A DNA stretch of 64,000 nt from Alnus glutinosa (lineage: Eukaryota; Streptophyta; Magnoliopsida; Fagales; Betulaceae). Of the stretch, positions 35,627-46,913 are shown one piece after another; the first letter of the stretch is position 1; each line of letters begins with the position of its first letter. Below the pieces are notes generated by a model. That model saw only the letters and a program-made list of their open reading frames with translations, was not told where the DNA came from and did no database searches. The stretch lies in NCBI RefSeq assembly GCF_958979055.1, contig NC_084889.1:32925261-32989260 (forward strand), in the 5' to 3' direction. Both the position numbers and the translations under genes were made by a program.

Positions 35627-36540
35627 TGCTCCGTTTGTTTCGGCGTAAAATGATTTCCAGAAAATGATTTCGGTATTTTACGGTGTTTGGTAGGGGGCGA
35701 AAATAACGGTCAACGAAAATCATTTTCGGTTTGACCGTAAAACCTTCTTTAATTTTTGGAAAACGATTTACGGTTTTTAAAACCGTAAATCGTTTTCCAA
35801 AATTATATTCTTCGTCCTTACACGCACGTTTGATATCTGACTGTCCGAATCCGACAATAATCGGTCGTTCGAAAATAGGCAACACCGAAATCCGGCATCA
35901 TCAAGTCACTGGAATAATGCCGGCGTCGGAATCCGACCACCGGAATCCTGCCGGCTGCCGGAATACCGCCGGCCGCCGGAATCCGGCGACATCCGGCAAC
36001 TGCGCCGAATGCCGGCGGAATCTGGCCGGAATCCGGCCATGGACCGAAACCGGCCGGAACCCGGCCTGATCTGACCGGATCCGGCCACTGATCCGGCCGG
36101 ATCTGGCCAAAATGGCCGGGATCCGGCCGGATATGACCGGATCCGGACACTGAACCGGCCGGATCTGGCCAAAATGGCCGGAATCCGGCCGGATATGACC
36201 GGATCCGGACACTGATCCGGCCGGATCTGGCCGGATCCGGCCACTGATCCTGCCGAGATCCGGCCAAAATGACCGGATCCTGCCGGATCTGACCGGTCCC
36301 GGAGGTTTCCTGCCGGAATCCGGCAATTTTGGCCGGATCCGGCCAAACATGTTCGCCGGATTCCGGCGACGGCGACCGGTCGTTGCCGGATTCCGGCGAC
36401 AGTTGCATTTTCACTTTTCGTAATTTTTTCGTGCGAACCAAACGCCGAAAAATGTTTTCGAGAAAATAATTTCTTTTGAAATTGATTTCGTCGAAAATAT
36501 TTTACGACGGAAACTATTTTACGTCGAAACAAACGGAGCA
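35627..36540. mobile_element. PIF/Harbinger-like non-autonomous element, copy 2 (CCGG-rich core)
   Basis: Ends TGCTCCGTTTGTTTCG and CGAAACAAACGGAGCA are exact complements, with TAA at 35624-35626 and 36541-36543, the target duplication of this superfamily. The arms extend about 150 bp with mismatches. The core at about 35890-36390 is very GC-rich and built of repeated CCGGATCCGGCC, GGCCAAAATGGCC and GATCTGACCGG blocks with a unit near 60 bp. It encodes nothing recognisable; long open frames here come from the repeats. Confidence 0.92.
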
Positions 36541-38550
36541 TAAATTGCTGAAAAAAAATTAGTGCGGGTGAATAATACTCATCAAATCTTGTTTCCGCTT
36601 TTGCCACCTTTTTTTTTAAATAAAAAAAATTATTGGAATGAATAAAGAATAAATAAAAAATTATTGAAAAAAATATTTAAATAAAATAGTGAAAGTGGAT
36701 AGCTGTGAATGCTCTTAAAAATCCTAAATACTATAATTTTATTCAATATTTATCCAACAATACTGACATGACACACTTAAATTAATTAAGAGTTTCATAT
36801 CAACATTGTTAAATATTAAATAAAATTATAGTATCTAGCATTATTCATGCTTTAAAAGTCCTTGTCCTCTTTTCTTCTTTATTACCTCGACCAAATATAG
36901 AATATTAAAAGAGCCAAGAGAAACATAGTCACTAAGATAGTGAAGAAGAAAAATAAATCGAAAGATGTTAAACCATTACCCCCCCCATTATTTAAAGGGA
37001 AAATAAAAAATTGATCCTTGGATTTTCACTCACGTAAAAAAATGGTGCCAACATCAATTTTTCCATCCAAATTGTTAAACGAATTTCTGACAGTAAGTCA
37101 CCAACTACCAAATTACCCACAATTTGTGTGAAGTTTCAATTATATACAGCCAGCAAACAAAAAAACGCAAGTGTGGAGGGAGTGGAGCCACCTCCTAACC
37201 TGGCAGGTAGAGGGACTGGTTTATTGATGTGTCAGAAATTATGTCGGTAATTGGATGTAAAAACATATAAAGGCCGACAAAAAAATCATGCATTTCTCCC
37301 ATGCAAAGGAATACATGATAATTTTATAAAGTAGGTTGAAAGAAATTCCACAAACCTACTTTGAAGAAAATTTATGTCCCCTGAATTATTCCATTTGGCA
37401 TTCATTAGACAAGTTGGGTAGGGGCATCTGATTGATTGCCCAAAAAAAAGTGTTGTTTGGCAAATGACTTCACCTATTCATCCAGTATTTCCAGGTAAAT
37501 CACTTAAACTATTTAGTTTCCGGACTTCCTTAATGAAAGAGTACTCATTTTCTTTTCACCCCTTCCCTCAGAAAACAACAGAGGTTTATAGGAATGTTAG
37601 CAACAGGGAACAACCAAAAAAAGGGGGCGAGGGCAAGAGAGAGATGACAACCTAAGACTTAATATCAGACCTAAGCAACTGCAGCTTGTCTTACACCAGA
37701 GGCATTTCTAATGTTGTGCAAGAGACCTTAATTTGGCTCGCCAAATGTGCAGTCATGCAATATGAAAACTGTAGTACTTCCTTCTGAACAAAATATCCAT
37801 CATGTGAGTACAGCATTTGAGGGTTGTTGACGCTACTTCTATTAAAGCAACTTCTAGTAAGGCAACACACATGTGAGAAAAATTTGAAAACAAGAATGAT
37901 GCTAAACCAGATTATGAAGTGTTAACTACAGCCCTGAACCCGAGAAAGAACTACTCATGTTGGTGTTGAGTGCAACAAACAAACTTTGTAAATCCTCGAA
38001 AAGTTTTTAACGGTACTAGATTATACATTTATACTCTAACAACGCCAATAAAATTCTATCATGTCAAAGTTATGATGATATGCTGCAGTTTTGTACCAGT
38101 AAGATCAGATTTCTTTATACTAAAGGCTATAGTAGCAATTCTAAAATGCAAAGCAAATCAAACCCCAACAACAATAATGATTATGACAATAACAATGATC
38201 ATAATAACTGATGTTTCTAATACTTATACGTTGCACTTGGATTTGAGTGTTTAAAATCAAAGGAGTTGAAGAAAGATTGTCAGTATAAATTGCTTGATAT
38301 GAATCTAACAACACGAGACCGATGGATTTGAGTGGTTTCGCTTCAACAAAGAAACTTGTGCTGTGAATTTGATATAACATCTTACACCTAATCAGACCAA
38401 ATCTACATATAAATAAGGCTTAAATCCTCCATCCAAGTGAACCAATATCATATTCATCGCATCATATCAAAACAAGTTTAAACAATACATAAGACATCAG
38501 TTTGATAAAACGTCATCAAAGCGTACATAGAAGCAAGGAGAATGCCGGGA
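36541..38550. other. Intergenic DNA
   Basis: Holds a small foldback element at about 36712-36850 (CTAAATACTATAATTTTATT against AATAAAATTATAGTATCTAG). No gene is seen to 38550. The last 300 bases are probably the 3' UTR of the RCI2-type gene. Confidence 0.5.
36712..36850. mobile_element. Small foldback MITE
   Basis: Arms ACTATAATTTTATTCAATAT and ATTAAATAAAATTATAGT with a short centre. Non-coding. Confidence 0.65.
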
Positions 38551-39292
38551 CTAGGCGTAGAGAGGACGCCTGTATTCATCAAAGTACTGGTCGCGATCCA
38601 CAAACACGATGACATAGAGAGCATAGATTATTCCAGGAATGTAACCAAGAATAGTCAGGACCAAGCAGATGAAGAACTCAATCTGTAAAAACAACAGATC
38701 GAGAGGTCAGCCTCGGATTTGGTCACAATGCAAATGAGGCAAAACACAGAGAAAAAAAAAAGAAGCGTATTTATTTAATTAATTATAATCTTGGAATACT
38801 CGTAATCATGGATCTAAGAAGACAAACAAGAAAAATAAATCACTTCCATTATGCCTAAATTCCAGATAGGAACAAAATTGTATTCACTTTGTTTTTATCA
38901 AACTCCTTGGCTCGGCTTAGGTGCTGAGAAAATGTATACTTTTCCTTTCAGTTTTCTCGGTAACCAAACAGAGAGTAAGAGGAATTTATATAGAGATAGA
39001 GAGAGACAGGAAAAATGCGAAATTCGCCAAAATTATTCATCAGTGGACCTGAGAACAGAGTGAAATTTCTTAATATTTGTAATCACGGAGCTCAGAAGAC
39101 AATAGCCAAAAATAAATAAATAAATAAACACTTCAATTACGCCTAAATTGGAGTCTGGAGATATGAAACAAAATTGAATTCGCATCGTTTTTTCTCCAAA
39201 CTCTTCATTTCCATTTAGGTGCTGAGAAAATGTTGATTTTCCTTTCCGTTTTCTCGGCAACCAAACAGAAAGGTATAAGATAGTAGATAGAT

Positions 39293-39355
<63 letters not shown>

Positions 39356-39446
39356 CGCTGCAGCAACCGTGGCGGAAACAGACGCCCACGGGGGGGAGGA
39401 CGATGGCGAGGATTATCTCGCAGAGCATTTCGCAGCGACTCGGCAT
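38551..39446 (-). CDS. RCI2/PMP3-family small membrane protein (UPF0057)
   Basis: Exons 39357-39446 and 38551-38682 give 73 residues: MPSRCEMLCEIILAIVLPPV, GVCFRHGCC, then two-helix membrane protein sequence with TILGYIPGIIYALYVI and the tail DQYFDEYRRPLYA. This is the longer, tailed RCI2 subgroup like Arabidopsis At2g24040/At4g30660. These plasma-membrane proteins are linked to cold and salt tolerance and membrane potential. The first exon ends exactly at codon 30 (GCTGCAGC|GTATCT) and the second begins after TTTTTACAG. Length and ends fit the family. The second exon is missed if only long open frames are considered. Confidence 0.93.
38815..39290. repeat. Tandem duplication inside the RCI2-type intron
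   Basis: About 38818-38995 and 39090-39285 are diverged direct copies: both carry GAAGACAA, TGCCTAAATT or CGCCTAAATT, TTAGGTGCTGAGAAAATG and TTTTCTCGG then AACCAAACAGA. The copies have many differences, so the duplication is old. Confidence 0.75.
39294..39353. repeat. (GA)n microsatellite
   Basis: About 28 GA units at the 5' splice end of the RCI2-type intron, within a few bases of the donor. In the transcript this is a (CU)n tract. Confidence 0.95.
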
Positions 39447-42164
39447 TTTCAGCTGGTGCTCGTGATGTCGAACACAGACAGAGAGATATTATGAGAGATC
39501 CGCGGACCACAGTGGCGAGGGAACTCTTAATGGAGAAGGAAACAAATAGGGATCTGATCTTTTACCGTGAAAGAACCGCAAGCGGTGGTGAAGAACGTTT
39601 TGTTGACCAATCAACGACGTAGTGGAGCCCTCGTAAGTCGTAAGTGGTCCTTTAACCATATTTCCCAACTATTTTTAGGGTTAAGATGTCGTTTTGGTTG
39701 GATCCGGATTCTCAAACAATTTTTTGTCGGGATTCTTTATCCCTTCTGGCTTCTGGTTGGCTTATATATATGTATGTATGTATTCTAATGTAACATAATG
39801 ATGGAAATTATTTTTGGGTTTTTTTTTTAAAGTATTTTATATTTTAAAATGTTTATTATTTTTTTGTTTGAATATAGAAAAATAAAAAAAATAAATAAAG
39901 ATCATAAATTTTAACAAACATATCCTTTAGGATGTGGATACTTTTCATGATAAATTATTAAATTTTTGTTAATATTTATTTTTTTAATAATAAACATTGA
40001 GGTGATTAAACAGATAAATATTGATACCATAATATAAAAAAATTTTAAAAAAATAATGGGATTTATGAAGTAATTGAAATTTTTTTCTTTTTAATAGCCG
40101 CCAAATATTTTTTGGTGATTTTAATCTTTTATCGTCATAACTTATTTTGTTATGGTTAATATTTATCTCTCGAGTTATAAACCCTCTTTTTTTTTTTTTT
40201 TTTTTTTTCTTTTTTTTCACTTTTTCTATTTTATTTATGATTGTATTTGTTCTAGTAGTTATATTTTTATTTTATTTTTTTCTATTATTGATACGAGAAA
40301 GCCTCCAATATATTGTGGATATGCTCTTTAAATAATGTTATTAACCTTTTTTTTTTTTTACTTGGTCATTATCCTTGACTGGATCAATGTCTGAACAAAT
40401 AACAACTTGTGTCTCAAAAACACTTTTCATTTTCACTTTTTAGAAATATTAAAACACATTTGTCAAACCATTTGATTATGTGGACTTTACAGACAACTAT
40501 TTTCATTTGTGAATCTCATTCAAAGTACTTTTCAACTTTTTACTACATAAATAACTCCTTTCAAACCAAACAAAAAAAAAAAAAACTCGTGAAAAATGCT
40601 ACATGTACTACTTATTCATTGCCACAATCCATGTGGCTCAAGAGTGCCAAGGGAGCCTTTAGAAGGTAAAAATAAACTAACCACTTTTATGAATGATTTG
40701 ATTTTTTTTTTTTTTATATATATATTTTTACAATTATTTGAGGAAGAACTTGGATGGATCTCATTTGTCCGAACATATTTCAAATTGTTCAGGCATATAG
40801 GTCCATAAAGACCCTTTCTCTTTTTTTTCTTTCTTTTTAAACAAAATATTCAATATTTATTAATAAACATCAACAAAGAGCCTTTTGCTCTCCTATATAT
40901 CATAAACACAATTCAACATTTCTTCTAACCAAACTTAATCTATGACATGGTAAGCATAAGCATTTTGCTTTCCTCTTCACATGATAAAATTGCTATTGTC
41001 TCAACTTATTCAACACAATTCTAATCCCACCCACAATATGGCCAAATTTACTTCAATTTCTACCGATTGCATTTACAACATTTACAATTTGAATGGAAAT
41101 CCCCTCCAATATGATTTCTTGGAATCATAATTCTCAATTGAGCTCTGCTGCATGTAATGCCGCCAATGCTTCCACTACTACTGACTTTACGAATATGCTT
41201 TTAGTGGTGCTTCGGGCAGCTACTACAAATCCTTCATAATTTCTAACTATAATGTCAAAGCCTAGGGATAGATTAGATCACTGCTTTAAATAAAATTTAT
41301 TTTTCTGTTTGTGAGAGGAACTTGACATTTTAGTTATGTAGACTATTTCATACTTTATCTTTTATGCTTTTAAAAGCTGATGATTTGGATTTGTTAATGA
41401 GCGTCGATAGTTCACAAAACAACAAACTATTATCAACCAAAAATTAGATTAGGCTAAGCGTGGACCTCTTCTAGATGTTTGCACTTTCGAAAGGATCCCG
41501 AGCTCTATGCTAGGGTATTTTTGTCATTTATGGTTCAAAATGAATACATTGCAATTTTATAATGATAAATGTTAAAGCATCTACTGTAATTCTTTTTGTG
41601 CTAAATTGACATTATTTCTTTAATTAAAAAAAAAAAAAAACTACAGCTTATAACCGATCATTTTTTTTTTTTTATTATTATTATTTTTTTATGTCAAGTT
41701 AACATAGAAGGACTCGAAAATAATTGGAGTAAATCCTCTAACATTTCTTTTTTATAAAAGTTTAAGCAATATTACTTCAATTGAAAATTTGAGATCATCG
41801 CAAATTATTTTTTTATTTTTTATTTTCTTGGAAAAAATAAAATAAAATGACTACCAAAATAACCTTTTGACTTGCCCTTGACTGGCCAACGACAACGAGA
41901 ATCTCTAACTCTATTAAAGTTAGGAGTATGTGACGGCGACTCCACATAGTTTTCAACTTTTCAGATCTATCTCCCTTCCTCTCCTCTCCACACACAGAAA
42001 GTCAATAACATACAGGCGCTATATATTGTTTGGGTTGCTCCCCATCGACGGCCACCTCAAGAACTGCTAAATTATCTTCCATCCAGTGGGAGGCGGACAT
42101 CGAAGCCCTAAAGCCTCAAATCCTTTCTTTCTCGCTCTCTCTACACTACTCTCTCTGTAGTTAA
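39447..42164. other. Intergenic DNA between divergent genes
   Basis: Shared upstream space of the RCI2-type gene (minus) and the zinc-finger gene (plus). Very AT-rich with T and A runs (40186-40208, 41625-41640, 41660-41672). CT-rich sequence at 42118-42155 is the probable 5' UTR of the zinc-finger gene. No gene seen. Confidence 0.5.
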
Positions 42165-45100
42165 ATGGAGTTCAAGTTTCGAGCCGTCGATGACCGACCG
42201 CCAATATGTCCCAACCCTCCTTCCAGCGTCAGCTACTTTACCGAGCACGCATTCAGAGGTCCGCAAGTAAATCAATCCTCTATTCTATATGCGTCTATTG
42301 GCTGCTGAGTGAATGTGAGAGAGGAAAAGAAAATAAAGCCTTTTAATTTGATTGTGTGCTTTGTGCTGTTTTGAATTTCAAACTGTTTTCAGGGTAAATC
42401 GAACTGTTTTTCTTTAATTTTTGTGGGATACTATTTTCTTCTGTTTGTTTGCTGAGAAAAAGAAAGGAAAATGTCTGAATCTTATGTCTTACGCTGTTCT
42501 GGTTCAGCTTAGTTGATTCGGATGAGGTTCAGTTACTGAAAAATCAAAGATCTTTTAAGACCCATAATTCCTTTTCGTTTCCCACATTTACCGGAGAACC
42601 AAACATGCGACACATTCGCTTAGAAATCTGACTTTTATCACTGATTTTGATCCGAGAACAGGCCCGGGACCAATGCGAAATCCGAGTGACGTTCGTGAAG
42701 CGATCGAGTGGGAGCTCGAGAAGGACCGGATTAGAGAAGATATAATCGTCGCCGATATCACTCGGCGTCGAATGCTCGAGGCGGAGGTGAGGACGGCGCT
42801 GATGATCGAGCGAGAGATGGCAATGCGGAGGCTTGCCTCCATTGCCACGCCCGAGGGGTTGTTGTTCGAGGAGCGATTCGCAATGCGGTTTGACCCGAGG
42901 TTGCCGCCGCCGATGCACCCATTCGAAAGTTTCGCAGTTCCCGGTTACGGTGGTGCATTCGATACGTTTCCGATGATGCCGCGGTTACTGGAGGCAATGC
43001 CGCTTGATATCAAGCCTCCCCGGGAGATTAACAAGGATAAGCTGATCGTACTGGTTAGTTATCAATCTTATATCACCTTGTTGTTTGTTAATTTTGAGTG
43101 TCATATGCTCGATTTATGTTATGGTGCTTTTCATACATAAGCTGATTTTTCTCTGGGAACTATGGTGCAATATATTAGGAAATCTATCAATGTGATTGTT
43201 TTAGTTCTGTTTATTGCGTTTCTTATCAGAATCGGGGTGCATGCTGTCTTAATCTGTTTTTCCATTTTGAACTGCTTCTGGGTTTAGTGCCACTTAGGTG
43301 AAACTTCTATGTTTAGGTCCTGATGTAAAAGAGTTTGCCAATATATCTGTCATAAAGCTTTTTCTGATATTGGGAAATACTGTTAAATTTGGAGGATATA
43401 TATAGAAATTCTTGTAATTTTCTCTTTTTCCTTTTCTCATTTCTTTGCTTGGTTGATTTGTGACTTTGATGTATGTGATATATGTGAATGTATGCATATA
43501 TGCATGTAGTCGTATGTGTTTGTCTATTCATGCTAGTCTCCATGCATGCATGTATGGCACAGTGGTTATGCATTGCATAGATGATTATATTTATGCCCAT
43601 AAGCCTGCTCAAACTCATTAGGCATTTCATCTTATACCGGTTCTATTGCCACCTTGTTTTTATGGGGGACTAGACCCTAATTTCCTAAATAGACATTATA
43701 AAGAAGTAATTGAAATTGGTGGTCTACTCCATACTGAAAGGCACCATTTTGGCTTGGTTATCCAGAAACAGAGAATCGACCAGAACCATTGAAATTTGAA
43801 GGGGAGATTGTTGGAGAGATCTCTATATTTGAGGGATGAGGAGTATGAAACCTGAAGTCTAATGAAAATCAAATAATAGGAGAATGGAAGAAATATGATA
43901 ATTGTCTATATAGCAGTGACAACACTTTGGTGTGTGTTGTTATCTAAATGAAAGGAAAACAAAGGCCAAATAAAGTATCCGGCCAGCTTTATATTTTTCC
44001 CCCAACCAGTCTGGGGAAACCCCAACCTGTTTTTCGTTTTTCCTTTTTTTTCCCTTCTGAATGAAACCCCTTGTAAAATTTCATGTTTGAATCAATTAAT
44101 GTTAACTAATCTATCTTGCATGGGTGGTTTTTCCTGAGTAATGATAGCATATACACACAACATGTATTTGCTATTTAGGCTTGCTATGTATGCATCTGGT
44201 ACCCATTCTACTTTTGGACCAGCACTTCAAATGTCAGTCCTAAAGGGGCATCATGGTCATTGACTAGGTAGATTATTTTCCACGATCACTCTTGTCATGA
44301 ATGTTTGCTATGACATTTTGTTATACAGATTTTCTTGTGATCTGGACATAAAATAATCTAGTGCGATGCCTCTGATGGCCCTTGGGTATTGATTTTTCAT
44401 CTGTGGGTTCATTTGGAGAAAAAGCTACCTTGCGTGTATGCAGCAGGTCTCAGCAGAAGCCTTGCTTCAAGATATGCTCAACAGTGATATCTACTCGTCA
44501 CGCTCTCACTTTTGTCCATACATTTTAAGTACTTTTGAAGAATTATCTTTTGCTAAAAAACTCAACAGCTTGCAGTGTAACCTCATAGAACCAGCAGAAA
44601 TATTCTTAACTCCCCCCGCCCCTTCTTTTCACCGCATAACTACAATTTTGTATTGTAATATACAGGCCAAAAAAGTGTTATTTACAAAATATTTAGGGCA
44701 CGTTTGGTACACGGAATTGTCATTCATTTAGGAATAGGAATGGGTATTATTGGGAATATAAGAAGTTGGAATGAAAAAACTATTTCTATTCTTTTGTTTG
44801 GTAACAATATATATGTTCTCACTAGAATTGAATCAAAATTACTAAAATACCCAATATATATATTTTATGGGTGGCCGGCCACCCATAGAATATTAACGAG
44901 TTTTTTTTTTTTTTTTTTTTGGGGGGGGGGGTTGAAGAAAAAGAAGAAGAGGGTTTTAAACTCTATTTTGTTCTTCAAATAATAGTTATTCCTATCATCT
45001 TTTAGAGGAATAGCTTCCTCTATTTATGGGACTAGCTATTTCCATGGGAATGACTATTTGTAGGAATGGTGTGCAACCAAACAAAAGAATGACTATTCCG

Positions 45101-46913
45101 CATACCAAATGTGCCCTTGCATTTTAAACGTAAGAATATGATGATATTCAAGATTCAAGTTGTGGATCATAAATTGAGAAAGAAAATGGAAGGATTTCTC
45201 TCGCAAAGGATTTAGAACTATTCTTCTAATTATTTTGGCTAAGGTTCAAAGGATTCTTATTGTAAATCATAAGATACTGACAATTATGATTATAAAAATC
45301 AAGTTGTTGAAATCCTATGATCTACAAATTGAATCAAATAACTTGATCCTTTATCCAAAATTATTAGAAATCTTAGTTATGAATCCTTTCTGATACAATT
45401 CTCCGATTTTCTCAAAGATCTTATGCTTTATGATTTGAATACTTAACTCTGTCAAAACTGACATTCTTTTTTTTTTTTTTGATAAGTAAAAAAACTGACA
45501 TTCTTAATCCTACAACTTTAAATAAGTGGGACTTTGTCATTATGATGAACTTGCTTTAATCTTATGGTTAAAGGTTTAGTATTTCCTCAATTGTAATATT
45601 GACAAAGGTGAAGATACAAACTCTTATTATTATTGTTATAGGTTTTGTTTGACTGTACTTTCTCAGTTATCTTCTCTCATAAAAAGGAAAAAGTTCCACG
45701 CCCTCCTCTCTCCTGGCACATGGGTTGTAATCAGCAATTTTGGACAGTACTTACATGCCAATATACATCACTTTCTAAAGGGACAAGCTGTAATACAAAT
45801 CAAAAATGGATTTTGTGTGGTTACTTATATTCATGAAAAGTATGGCTATATCAAATTCACTGTTAAGAATAGAACCGTTTATCTACTTGAAGCTATTCTA
45901 TCTCATGGGTAGGTCCTGGTTTTCCCCCCTTGGAAATGACATGTTATTTGCAATATTCCCAACTCTCTAATGAATAAATTCTTCATGCTAAATCCCTAAT
46001 TTTTTAGCCCTCCTTCTGGACTGTTCAGATCTGGTAAAACTTCTGAAACATTGTATTTCTTGTTAAATTGTTGAAAACAAGATAATTAAAGGTTATATTT
46101 AGTCCATTTTTCAAAAGCTGAGGGTTAAGTTCACATGGGAAATGATGCTGAGGCTTTCAAGGAGTTCCTTTTTATGCATTGTTTTTGAGTATTCTATTGC
46201 AGGCTAAGCCCGACCCAAATCTTTCTGGAACAAAGCGGAAAGCTGTGACACCACCTGCAGGGAGCACTAGTGAGCTCCCACCATTTGGTTTGAAGAAGAG
46301 ACCTAAGGAGGAGTGGAGTTGTGCCCTCTGTCAGGTCAGTGCCACAAGCGAGAGAGGTTTCAATGAACACCTTCAAGGTAAGAAGCACAAGGCCAAAGAA
46401 GCACGGCTTATAGCTCAGACAATGGGAAAAATTGCCAGCTCAACACCACTGCCAAAGGAAACTACAAAGCCTTCTAAGCTTACAGCTACCACTGATATCA
46501 GAAGCTCAGGACTGCAGGCAAGAGTAGGAGGGGAATCACTTCACCAGAATAAAACTGGGGATGGTTCAGACCAGAAAATGGAGATTACAGAAGATTTGAA
46601 GAATGATAATGAGCAGGTTCTGCTGCAGAAAAACCAAAATGCAGAAGATTCTAAGACAAATGGCATGGCAACAGACCAGGGAGCTGAGAAAATTACAGAA
46701 TTTAAGAGGAAGAAATTTAAGTTTTGGTGTGAAATGTGTCAAATTGGCGCTTACTCTCAGGTGGTGATGGAGGGTCATAAAAAGGGGAAAAGGCACAGGT
46801 TGACGCTTCAGGAACTTGGTCAAAAAGATGGATTTAATGTGACCACATCTTTCATGGCAGCACCTGCTAATACTCAGAAGGAAGTAGATACAGATTTAGT
46901 GGCCAAAGAATAA
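42165..46913 (+). CDS. Protein with two U1-type (matrin-like) C2H2 zinc fingers
   Basis: Exons 42165-42258, 42662-43053 and 46203-46913 give 398 residues. Residues about 32-90 are a charged helix (REAIEWELEKDRIREDI ... ALMIEREMAMRRL), followed by a Pro/Met-rich stretch. Finger 1 lies at about 202-224 (CALC ... HLQGKKH) and finger 2 at 338-360 (CEMC ... HKKGKRH), both of the double-stranded-RNA-binding U1/matrin kind, with a long polar linker. Such plant proteins are predicted nuclear RNA binders; the Arabidopsis match I recall is At2g24030. Intron 2 (3.1 kb) holds a MITE. The frame ends at 46911-46913, but an acidic, Lys/Glu-rich frame runs on one base over (see findings), so the tail may be truncated. 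Confidence 0.85.
44696..45116. mobile_element. MITE in intron 2 of the zinc-finger gene
   Basis: Ends GGGCACGTTTGGTA and TACCAAATGTGCCC; further in, GGAATTGTCATTC-like and GGAATGACTATT blocks are mirrored. An T18/G10 run lies at 44901-44930. Non-coding; a target duplication was not clear. The ends resemble hAT-type or Tourist-type MITEs. Confidence 0.75.

Noticed and set aside
35818-36607. Long overlapping open frames on the minus strand rich in R, P, G, S, F, D
   Set aside because: They are translations of the CCGG/GGCCAAAATGGCC repeat core in several frames at once, with no family resemblance.
42544-42997. Minus-strand open frames across exon 2 of the zinc-finger gene
   Set aside because: Shadows of the coding exon, whose plus-strand frame joins cleanly to both neighbours.
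45645-45912. Two overlapping open frames in intron 2 of the zinc-finger gene
   Set aside because: No recognisable family, no good splice signals joining them to neighbours, and the host exons join in phase without them. Possibly an old repeat remnant.
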